A stretch of DNA of 7,570 nt from Treponema sp. (GTDB lineage: Bacteria; Spirochaetota; Spirochaetia; Treponematales; Breznakiellaceae), in contig JAIRMT010000024.1 in the NCBI GenBank assembly GCA_031258505.1, forward strand, positions 1 to 7,570. The letters run 5' to 3'. A program made the translations under genes and the position numbers. The first letter of the stretch is position 1; every line of letters starts with the position of its first letter. Below are positions 1 through 5,977 of this stretch, in pieces. The notes under the pieces are model-generated. The model ran no database searches, was not told the DNA's origin, and saw only the letters and a program-made list of their open reading frames with translations.

Positions 1-115
1 ACATATGATTATGTGAGAGGCACACATATGATTATGTGAGAGGCACACATATGATTATGTGAGAGGCACACATATGATTATGTGAGAGGCACACATATGA
101 TTATGTGAGAGGCAC
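1..115. repeat. Tandem array, 5 x 23 bp, each unit with an inverted repeat
   Basis: Five identical 23-bp units are seen at 1-23, 24-46, 47-69, 70-92 and 93-115, followed by a short CA run. The array begins at base 1, so it probably continues beyond the window. Each internal unit boundary creates a perfect inverted repeat, CACATA-TGAT-TATGTG (6-bp arms, 4-nt loop), separated by AGAGG-type spacers. It lies just past the stop codon of the SPOR-domain gene. A period of 23 is not a multiple of three, so the array is not built like a coding repeat. The A/T-rich arms are too weak for a normal terminator and no T-run follows. Complete identity of the copies suggests recent expansion or homogenisation. 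Function is unknown. Confidence 0.95.
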
Positions 116-129
116 ACACACAGCGGACG

Positions 130-1005
130 CTATCTTACAACATTATTTTGCCATATCTGGCTTTCCTCAAACCCATTTATGCCCTTAATGAGCGCGAGCC
201 AGTAATCAGCCTCGTGCTGTGAGGTATAGGGACCAACACGGACACGGTAGAAATCTTTGCCCTGCACAGTGTGGGTTTCGATAACTGCGGTAAGCCCCTT
301 TGTTTTTAGGGTTTCTTTGACATCTTCAGCCCGAATCTGGGTGGAAAACGCCCCGGCCTGTACCCAATAGCTTTCGTAAGTTTTTTTTGCACTTGTGGAT
401 ACGGCTGCCGGCTGAGTCTGGCGCGTGGCGCTTGCGGCGGATGCGCTCTGCGTCGCCACTCTTGCGGTGGTGGTGGATGTTCGCGTGGCGCTCTGGCTGC
501 TTGTCGTCGCCGTGGCCTCGCTTGCGGGTACGCTTTGCGTGGCTCCGCTTATGGTCGTAGCAGGCCGGATAGCTGCAGGCGTTACAGGGCTAGGAGTAGT
601 TTTAGTTGCTATTGATTGAGATGAAGCGGGGCTACTTGAAACCTTCGGCGTAAGCGACTGGGCGCTTGTTGAGGAAGTGGAAGGCGCGGCCTGAGCGTTT
701 GAGGCTGTAGCGGGTGGCGCGATTTCAACCGTTACACTGGGACTGCTCGCGCCTGTTCCAACGCTTCTCGCCGGAGTATCGACACTACTGTCGGGTAGCG
801 TAATGGGAGACGTCGCGGGCAAACTAGTCCCTGACGTATCAGACGTAGGCGTAACAGTACTGACGTACGTAGTATCACTGGAAGTCGGGGTATATGCCGT
901 CGTGGCATCTTTCTTTGGTGCAAAGATCAGGATTGAAAGCCCGATTACGATTACCAAAAAAATACCAAGCGAAACTGCGATGAGTAGTAGCTTTTTCTTT
1001 TCCAT
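130..1005 (-). CDS. Membrane-anchored SPOR-domain protein
   Basis: The 291-residue protein has a short basic cytoplasmic start (MEKKK), one hydrophobic segment at about residues 6-28, a long Ser/Thr/Ala/Pro-rich linker at about 33-208, and a C-terminal SPOR domain at about 211-288. The SPOR domain shows the typical YWVQAGAFS start and FYRVRVGPY motif. SPOR domains bind glycan strands of peptidoglycan stripped of stem peptides, usually at division sites. This layout resembles FtsN, DedD and similar proteins in topology, but sequence alone does not say which role it has. The ATG start lies 4 nt after the coaE stop, so the two are probably co-transcribed. No good Shine-Dalgarno sequence stands at the normal distance (an AGGGG lies about 13 nt away), so translation may depend on coupling to coaE. 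The linker is low complexity and would be disordered across the periplasm. Confidence 0.88.
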   Translation of the reverse strand: MEKKKLLLIAVSLGIFLVIVIGLSILIFAPKKDATTAYTPTSSDTTYVSTVTPTSDTSGTSLPATSPITLPDSSVDTPARSVGTGASSPSVTVEIAPPATASNAQAAPSTSSTSAQSLTPKVSSSPASSQSIATKTTPSPVTPAAIRPATTISGATQSVPASEATATTSSQSATRTSTTTARVATQSASAASATRQTQPAAVSTSAKKTYESYWVQAGAFSTQIRAEDVKETLKTKGLTAVIETHTVQGKDFYRVRVGPYTSQHEADYWLALIKGINGFEESQIWQNNVVR

Positions 1006-1009
1006 AGAA

Positions 1010-1633
1010 TTAACAATGCCCCTGAATGAATGAAAAAATTATATCGAGTCGGCGTTCCAGACTCGCCCGCGCATAACGGGAAGTAAAATAAGCGCCGTTA
1101 TTTACTTCATATATATCGGCATTAGTCGCCAAGTATTGAGACGTAAAGGCCGCCTGGCTCTGAAAGCGCCGTAGCAGCGCTGCCCACGGAAGCCGATCTC
1201 GTTTATGGGCGCGAAGAAGCCGCGTGAGAAGCGGCGCTTTAACCAGAATCAGGGCGTCAAGGCGTTTGAAGGCCGAAGACTTGTGGAGTAGCGCCGCGTT
1301 TATGACACAACACCACGCTGCTGATTTCAGCGCCGCTTGCTGCGCAATCCACTCATCAGTGAGGCGGTTCACTTCCGGGTGGACGATGGCTTCAAGCGCC
1401 GCGAGTTCTTCGGGTTTGCCAAAAACCTGCACGCCTAGTAGTTTGCGGTCGATACGGCCATCAGCGCCAATGGTGGCGTCGCCAAAGCGGGCGACAATGG
1501 CGTCCTTGCGCCGCTCAATCGCCTCATGCCCCAACTTATCCACATCCAGCGTAGGAATGTCCCGCGCCTCAAGCAAGCTGGCGATGTAGTTCTTGCCCGC
1601 GCAGTAGGTTCCGGTAAGCCCGATCAGTTTCAG
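1010..1633 (-). CDS. coaE: Dephospho-CoA kinase (CoaE), probable CTG start
   Basis: CoaE phosphorylates the 3'-OH of dephospho-CoA with ATP, the last step of coenzyme A synthesis in the cytoplasm. From the CTG at 1631-1633 the protein has 207 residues, a normal CoaE length. It begins with a P-loop (GLTGTYCAGKN, residues 5-15), followed by DVDKLGHEAIE, HPEV, and RFQSQ and ADIYEVNNG segments typical of the family. The first conventional start in the frame is TTG at 1574-1576, which would remove the whole P-loop. An in-frame stop (TAA) lies at 1715-1717, and I find no ATG, GTG or TTG between it and the P-loop. The CTG overlaps the polA stop as CTGA and has GGGGAGA 6 nt upstream. The residue after the P-loop Lys is Asn instead of Ser/Thr. 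The family call is strong; the exact start codon is inferred. Confidence 0.88.
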   Translation of the reverse strand: MKLIGLTGTYCAGKNYIASLLEARDIPTLDVDKLGHEAIERRKDAIVARFGDATIGADGRIDRKLLGVQVFGKPEELAALEAIVHPEVNRLTDEWIAQQAALKSAAWCCVINAALLHKSSAFKRLDALILVKAPLLTRLLRAHKRDRLPWAALLRRFQSQAAFTSQYLATNADIYEVNNGAYFTSRYARASLERRLDIIFSFIQGHC

Positions 1634-4536
1634 TGGAAGTCTCCCCAGCGTCCGCTGATTTCGACACCTACCCGTAGCGGCACTGATAAAGCAACGGCGT
1701 TCTCCATTTCTTCTTTAACAATAAGCGCAATATGCTCGGCATCCTGTGCTGGCGCTTCAAGGATAAGCTCATCGTGAACCTGCAAGAGGAGTCGCGCCGG
1801 ACTTTTTTCAGCGCTAAGACGCTTGTCCAGATTCAGCATGGCAATCTTAACGATGTCCGCCGCCGAACCCTGTATAGGCGTATTCACAGCGACCCGTTCT
1901 GCAGCGGCCTTTTCAGTCTTGTTAAGGGAGTTAATCGCGGGAATGTAGCGCCGCCTGCCAAAGATAGTGGAGGCATAGCCGCTTCGCTCGGCCTTTTGCA
2001 CAAGGTTTTCCACCAGCTGGTTAATGCCGGAGTAGGTCTTGAAGTAGGCTTCAATGAACGCAGACGCTTCAGTACGACGTATGCCCAGCTCGTTGGCAAG
2101 GCGGAACGCGCTCATGCCATACATCACGCCAAAATTGATAACCTTTGCTGCGCGCCGCTGTTCGGGCCGCACTTCAGCCTCATCAATGCCAAAGATGAGT
2201 GCGGCTGTGCGGGCGTGTACATCCTTTCCCAGCCTAAACGCTGATACAAGGTTTTCATCCCCGGAAAGATGAGCAAGTACCACCAGTTCTATCTGGCTAT
2301 AGTCAGCGGAAATAAGGGTCTTGCCCGTATCCGCGACAAAGGCTTCACGAATCCGGCGGCCTTCCTCGTCGCGTATGGGAATGTTTTGCAGGTTTGGCTC
2401 ACGGCTTGAAAGCCGGCCAGTGGCGGTTCCGGTCTGCACAAAGCTGGTATGAAGCCGTCCATTGGCGTCGGCTAGTTCAGCGAGGGCGTCCACATACGTT
2501 GACTTGAGCTTTGCCAGTGTCCGATGCCGCAGAATCAGCGCCGGAACCTCGTCCTCTTTGGCCAGTTCCTCAAGCACTGCAACATCTGTGGAAAAACCAG
2601 TCTTAGTCTTCTTACTCGGTTTCAGGCCCCGCTCAACAAAAAGCACTTCCTGTAATTGCTTGGTAGACAGCAAGTTAAACTCATGCCCAACGAGTGAAAA
2701 CGTCTTTTCTTTAAGGCTTTCCAGTTCCACGGCAAGTTCTTTGCCATACTCCTCAAGCACGGGTTTTTCGATCTTAATCCCTTCCCCTTCCATCTCAGCG
2801 AGTATGGGCAAGAGCGGCATCTCCATTGTGAGAAACAGCGATTCCACTTCAGTCTCCCGGAGACGCGGCTCAAGCATGGTCTTCAGCCTCATCGTGAGGT
2901 CAGCGTCTTCAGCCGAATAGCGCGTCGCGACCTCAAGCGACACGGCGTCAAAGGTAGTCCCTTTAGGCACGATAGAGAAGTAAGGCAGGGGCGTGTATGA
3001 AAAGTGAAACGTGGACAGAGAATCAAGGGAATAGTTGCCCCGTTCAGGCGCGGCGAGCCACGCGGCAATCATGGTATCCCATATTTTGCACTGCCAGCGC
3101 GGAATGCCCCAACCCCGGGACACCTCGTAATCATACTTCGCATTATGGGCTACAATGATCATGGCAGGATCGGCAAAGAGCGGCATCAAAAGCGCTTTCA
3201 CCTGCTCCGGCTCAAGAAACGGCGCAACGCCTCCATGCGCGGCAAGCGGCGCGTAGACCGCTTCTTTCGGGCGAAGCGCAAGGGATATGCCCACTGGCTT
3301 CGCATGCCAGGCATCAAGAGAATCAGTTTCAAAGTCCAGCGCTATAACACCCTGGGCTTTCGCTTTTTTGATAAGCGCTTTTAGTTCATCAAAGTCCAGT
3401 ACAGTCTTATACACGCCATCACCCAGTAACGCTGGATCGATATCGTGCGTCTGCGCTGCAGAGGCAGGCAGTGGAGCGTCATCTACGACTTGGTCATCGT
3501 TTTTTATCAGGGCTATGGCGCTTTTCCGCACCCCCTCTCGCAAAAGGACTGCGGCTCCTTTGGCAGGATTCAGATTTTCGATATTAAGCGCGTCGTCCAC
3601 TGAGGAAACCGGCAGGGGAACCGCATATTCCAGCCTGATGAGGGATTGCGATAGATACGCGCTTTCTTTGCCAGCGGCCAGATTTTTCCCAACCGCACCC
3701 TTAATGCTTGCCAGATTCCGGTAGATTTCGTCGAGCGATCCATAGCGGGACATGAGTTTAACCGCAGCTACTTCACCAATACCATACACGCCGGGTACAT
3801 TGTCGGAACTATCGCCACTAAGGGAAAGCAAATCCAGCATTTTCGATGGCGGTACCCCCCACTGCGCCTCTACCTCTGGCACCCCCACAAGTTCGTAAGC
3901 TGAGGCTGCTGGTTTTTCTATTGGCCTATTCGCCGCCGGTGAAGCGCCGAGTGGATCGTTTAGTTCGCTGAATTCGCCCTGTTTGCTTTTTTTCTTAATA
4001 TCGCTACCTGTTCCGGCCTTGACCGGACGCAGTTGATAGGTACCGTTACCTATAAGCTGATAGAGGTCTTTGTCTGACGAGAAGATGTAGCACTGTCGGT
4101 TTTCCGCCTGACAACGCTGCGCCAGCGTGGCGATGATATCGTCAGCCTCAAAGCCGTCAACACGCAGTACCGGAATTCCCAGCGCCGTGAGGAATTCCTG
4201 AATAAGCGGAACCTGTTCATGCAGGTCTTCCGGCGCTTTTTCCCGTTTGGCCTTATACTCCGGGTACTGCTTATGTCTGAATGTCGGCGTTATTGAATCA
4301 AAGACCGCCGCAAGCCGAGTGGGTGGACGCATTATCACCCCATTCTTCTCTACAAGTGGCGCCCCATCGTTTAGCAGAGAGACCACAGTTCGGGCAAACC
4401 CGAACAGCGCCGAGATGTTTTTGCCGGAATTGTTCCGCAAAGGATGTTTATACATAGCAAAATAAGAACGATAGATAAGACCATAGGAGTCAATCAAATA
4501 GAGTGGCGGAAGTTTTGCCAGAGAATTTAGAGACAT
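1630..4536 (-). CDS. polA: DNA polymerase I
   Basis: PolA fills gaps and removes RNA primers in replication and repair. From ATG 4534-4536 it has 968 residues. The N-terminal 5' nuclease domain (about 10-320) shows LIDSYGLIYRSYFA, GFEADD (128-133), SSDKDLYQL (153-161) and the helix-hairpin-helix LSGDSSDNVPGVYGIG. The 3'-5' exonuclease (about 375-560) keeps all DEDDy residues: DFETDSL (D401, E403), HNAKYDY (D468) and YSAEDAD (Y540, D544), so proofreading should be active. The polymerase domain shows TGRLSS, motif A DYSQIE (D745), motif B RRAAKVINFGVMYG and motif C VHDE (D922, E923). A Lys/Ser/Pro-rich insertion of roughly 35 residues lies at about 178-212 in the nuclease domain. Start choice: GAGG stands 5 nt before this ATG, 2 nt before the adjacent ATG at 4537-4539, and a GTG at 4579-4581 would add 15 residues without an evident ribosome site. 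Confidence 0.97.
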   Translation of the reverse strand: MSLNSLAKLPPLYLIDSYGLIYRSYFAMYKHPLRNNSGKNISALFGFARTVVSLLNDGAPLVEKNGVIMRPPTRLAAVFDSITPTFRHKQYPEYKAKREKAPEDLHEQVPLIQEFLTALGIPVLRVDGFEADDIIATLAQRCQAENRQCYIFSSDKDLYQLIGNGTYQLRPVKAGTGSDIKKKSKQGEFSELNDPLGASPAANRPIEKPAASAYELVGVPEVEAQWGVPPSKMLDLLSLSGDSSDNVPGVYGIGEVAAVKLMSRYGSLDEIYRNLASIKGAVGKNLAAGKESAYLSQSLIRLEYAVPLPVSSVDDALNIENLNPAKGAAVLLREGVRKSAIALIKNDDQVVDDAPLPASAAQTHDIDPALLGDGVYKTVLDFDELKALIKKAKAQGVIALDFETDSLDAWHAKPVGISLALRPKEAVYAPLAAHGGVAPFLEPEQVKALLMPLFADPAMIIVAHNAKYDYEVSRGWGIPRWQCKIWDTMIAAWLAAPERGNYSLDSLSTFHFSYTPLPYFSIVPKGTTFDAVSLEVATRYSAEDADLTMRLKTMLEPRLRETEVESLFLTMEMPLLPILAEMEGEGIKIEKPVLEEYGKELAVELESLKEKTFSLVGHEFNLLSTKQLQEVLFVERGLKPSKKTKTGFSTDVAVLEELAKEDEVPALILRHRTLAKLKSTYVDALAELADANGRLHTSFVQTGTATGRLSSREPNLQNIPIRDEEGRRIREAFVADTGKTLISADYSQIELVVLAHLSGDENLVSAFRLGKDVHARTAALIFGIDEAEVRPEQRRAAKVINFGVMYGMSAFRLANELGIRRTEASAFIEAYFKTYSGINQLVENLVQKAERSGYASTIFGRRRYIPAINSLNKTEKAAAERVAVNTPIQGSAADIVKIAMLNLDKRLSAEKSPARLLLQVHDELILEAPAQDAEHIALIVKEEMENAVALSVPLRVGVEISGRWGDFH
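1640..1646 (-). promoter_or_regulatory. Ribosome binding site deciding the coaE start
   Basis: On the minus strand GGGGAGA lies inside the end of polA, 6 nt before CTG 1631-1633. This spacing is normal for a Shine-Dalgarno site and favours that CTG over the CTG at 1625-1627 (about 12 nt away) and over the TTG at 1574-1576. Together with the CTGA overlap it implies translation coupled to polA. Confidence 0.6.
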
Positions 4537-4541
4537 CATAA

Positions 4542-4574
4542 CCTCAATATAAGATAAGATATGCCAACGTTCAA
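4542..4574 (-). promoter_or_regulatory. Possible polA promoter overlapping the ribosome site
   Basis: On the minus strand TTGAAC (4569-4574), a 17-nt spacer and TATATT (4546-4551) form a reasonable sigma-70-type promoter. The next four bases, GAGG (4542-4545), are also the best Shine-Dalgarno for polA. If the promoter is real, transcription would begin at or next to the first polA ATG and give a leaderless message, so the GAGG could serve only transcripts reading through from flgN. Both readings cannot apply to the same transcript. Only consensus matching supports this. Confidence 0.35.
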
Positions 4575-4623
4575 AGCGCACATATACGTGAGTTATACAA
4601 AATGTGTTACTTAAAACGCACCG

Positions 4624-5100
4624 CTAAAGGGTAATGTCGATAAACGAAGGCGTACCGCTTCCCCCACGCATAATTGAACGCCGCCACAGGGAAGTTCCCT
4701 GAAGCTGTTTAAGCTCAACGCGAAGTTGAGCCATGCGTTTGGAAAGCAGTTCCTGATTGTGTCGTGATTGAGTTGCGATTTCACGTTTCAGGCTTGCGAC
4801 CCGCGCCATCAAGGTCTGTGTCTCCACATCTGTAACTACGGCGCGCTTGCGCAGGGGAACAATCACCTTTTCCAGTGCGAGGATGCTGGCAAGGGTTTGT
4901 TCCTGAATTGCTACATAGCAAAGCGCCCTCTCGCCATTTCCGCCTCCTATCGCAGCCCGCTGTTTATCAAGCGCCGTGAGATAGTAGCAAAGCCGCTCTT
5001 CCTGCTTAAGCAGGAGCGCACACAGGCGTGGAAGCGCATCCCACGCCTGTACATTCTGCCGCGCTTGCGGCATAGAATATGCACCTGTTGAAGTCGTCAT
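4624..5100 (-). CDS. flgN: FlgN-like flagellar export chaperone
   Basis: The 158-residue protein is almost wholly charged, Leu/Gln-rich helix without membrane segments. Residues about 20-50 (LPRLCALLLKQEERLCYYL) and about 60-135 read as paired helices with an SRHNQELLSKRMAQLRVEL segment near the end. The C-terminus finishes PSFIDITL, a tail I associate with spirochaete FlgN-type proteins (recall, not a search). FlgN chaperones bind the hook-filament junction proteins FlgK and FlgL in the cytoplasm and deliver them to the flagellar type III export gate. The ATG follows the fliS stop by 3 nt, so the two form a chaperone operon. That context is a large part of the call, because FlgN sequences diverge strongly. 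No strong Shine-Dalgarno is visible, which fits translation coupled to fliS. Confidence 0.72.
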   Translation of the reverse strand: MTTSTGAYSMPQARQNVQAWDALPRLCALLLKQEERLCYYLTALDKQRAAIGGGNGERALCYVAIQEQTLASILALEKVIVPLRKRAVVTDVETQTLMARVASLKREIATQSRHNQELLSKRMAQLRVELKQLQGTSLWRRSIMRGGSGTPSFIDITL

Positions 5101-5103
5101 CGA

Positions 5104-5553
5104 CTAACCAGCGATATTAAGGCCAGTCCTCGGCCGTTCCGCTATCTCTGGTACGCCTTTGGTAATAACCTCAAACCACGCGCCCCGCAGATCACCCACC
5201 ATTTCACGGACAGCTGTGATACGCTCTGGATTCTTGTCAATGTTACCACCGAGCAGTTCCTGATTGAACCATGTGTACAGGGAGAAAAGGCTCTTCGCTA
5301 TCTCACCTCCCTGATCAAAATCCAGCGAAACAATAAGCTCCGTGATGAGTTCCTGGGCCTTGAGAATTGCTTTACTTATCTGCTCAATTTTTGCCGGATC
5401 TCCTTTCTTGCCAATGTTATTGAGTTGCATAAGATTTAAGCCCTGATCCAGATTTTTAATTACCTCATCATACAGCATGATGATGAGCTGACCCTGCCCT
5501 GCGGTCGTAACTTTTGTCGACCGGTACGCGGACAACGCATTTGAATATGCCAA
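5104..5553 (-). CDS. fliS: Flagellar export chaperone FliS
   Basis: FliS binds the C-terminal region of flagellin in the cytoplasm, stops early polymerisation and helps export. From TTG 5551-5553 the protein has 149 residues, close to family length, beginning AYSNALSAYRSTKVTTAGQG and continuing with LIIMLYDEVIKNLDQG, the FliS hallmark, then a four-helix pattern with LIVSLDFDQGGEIAKSLFSLY and a conserved-looking C-terminal WFEV. The TTG is preceded at 7 nt by a very strong GGAGG core (GGAGGGGG). The frame is open upstream to an ATG at 5662-5664, but the extra 37 residues are basic, do not resemble FliS, and lie over the promoter elements. A second possible start is TTG 5635-5637 with GGTGGAG 6 nt before it; I consider it weaker. 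flgN follows directly. Confidence 0.93.
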   Translation of the reverse strand: MAYSNALSAYRSTKVTTAGQGQLIIMLYDEVIKNLDQGLNLMQLNNIGKKGDPAKIEQISKAILKAQELITELIVSLDFDQGGEIAKSLFSLYTWFNQELLGGNIDKNPERITAVREMVGDLRGAWFEVITKGVPEIAERPRTGLNIAG

Positions 5554-5557
5554 AATG

Positions 5558-5565
5558 CCCCCTCC
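5558..5565 (-). promoter_or_regulatory. Strong ribosome binding site of fliS
   Basis: GGAGGGGG on the minus strand, its GGAGG core 7 nt before TTG 5551-5553. It is the best Shine-Dalgarno match in the minus-strand cluster and decides the non-ATG start of fliS; a strong site would compensate for the weaker TTG codon. Confidence 0.75.
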
Positions 5566-5651
5566 ATTTTCACTTTTTGTTTGTTGCACACGCGCTCGCA
5601 TGGAACGCGACCCTACGCTTTTCTTAACCATATTCAAAACCAGCTCCACCG

Positions 5652-5680
5652 ATAATATAAGCATTCTGGAACTGGCTCAA
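5652..5680 (-). promoter_or_regulatory. Possible sigma-70-type promoter of fliS
   Basis: TTGAGC (5675-5680), a 17-nt spacer and TATTAT (5652-5657) on the minus strand, predicting a start near 5645 and a leader of about 90 nt before fliS. It would give basal transcription in addition to the sigma-28-like promoter just upstream. Consensus match only. Confidence 0.45.
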
Positions 5681-5690
5681 TTCTATTCTT

Positions 5691-5709
5691 TCTTATCGGC
5701 ACGATAAGA
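5691..5709. repeat. 19-bp hyphenated palindrome over the sigma-28-like promoter
   Basis: TCTTATCG, GCA, CGATAAGA: 8-bp perfect arms around a 3-nt centre. On neither strand is it followed by a T-run, so it is not a standard intrinsic terminator. One arm contains most of the GCCGATAA -10 element and the other lies in the spacer, so a dimeric protein bound here would block sigma-28 polymerase, while for the downstream TTGAGC/TATTAT promoter it would sit upstream of the -35. The role is inferred from position. Confidence 0.6.
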
Positions 5710-5718
5710 GGCAGTTTA
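5693..5718 (-). promoter_or_regulatory. Sigma-28-type flagellar promoter upstream of fliS
   Basis: On the minus strand TAAA (5715-5718), 14 nt and GCCGATAA (5693-5700) match the sigma-28 (FliA/SigD) consensus of TAAA, about 14-16 nt, GCCGATAA in every core position. It points at fliS, a late flagellar gene class often under sigma-28 in other bacteria. The predicted start is near 5686, about 130 nt before the TTG. The -10 element forms part of a 19-bp palindrome (5691-5709). Confidence 0.72.
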
Positions 5719-5969
5719 AGCGAATTCCACACTCTTGTTAAGCCTCGCTTGGCATGATAAACGCATAGTAGGGAACTGACAGGTATACGCCCGTACACGC
5801 GCTCAAGCGCGCTAAGAAAGAAGAAGAAGGGGGAGCGCCGTTGAGGAAGAAGCGCGCCTCTATTCCCCAATGACGCGCCGTTATTTCCGCTGCTCCCCCA
5901 CGCTTCAGCCCCGCTTCGCGGGTCTTCCGCTACCCCCACTCTTTTTTTCCCGGCTTCGTATACCAGACA
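5719..5969. other. Intergenic region with no recognised gene
   Basis: I see no convincing gene here. It holds a purine-rich run (about 5814-5834), a small GC hairpin CCCGC-TTC-GCGGG at 5910-5922 without a T-run after it, a seven-T run near 5942-5948, and a stray TGACGCGCC at about 5871-5879 that matches one end of the neighbouring 21-bp repeat unit. Open frames crossing it have no family resemblance and run into the repeats. Confidence 0.6.
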
Positions 5970-5977
5970 GTGCGTCA

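Noticed and set aside
1..120. Intrinsic terminator for the SPOR gene made of the 23-bp palindromes
   Set aside because: Stems are only 6 bp, A/T-rich, and are not followed by T-runs on the minus strand.
443..454. GCGCTCTGCGTC in the SPOR linker, identical to part of the 21-bp repeat unit
   Set aside because: A 12-base match is expected by chance in a window of this size, more so in GC-rich low-complexity DNA.
1010..1576. CoaE starting at TTG 1574-1576
   Set aside because: This would remove the P-loop, which is clearly encoded in the same frame just upstream.
1732..4465. Several plus-strand open frames of 70-170 codons inside polA
   Set aside because: They are antisense to a well conserved gene, show no family features, and reflect its codon bias.
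5648..5655. Plus-strand ACCGATAA as a second sigma-28 -10 element
   Set aside because: There is no TAAA at the right distance upstream on that strand, and it would transcribe away from any plus-strand gene.
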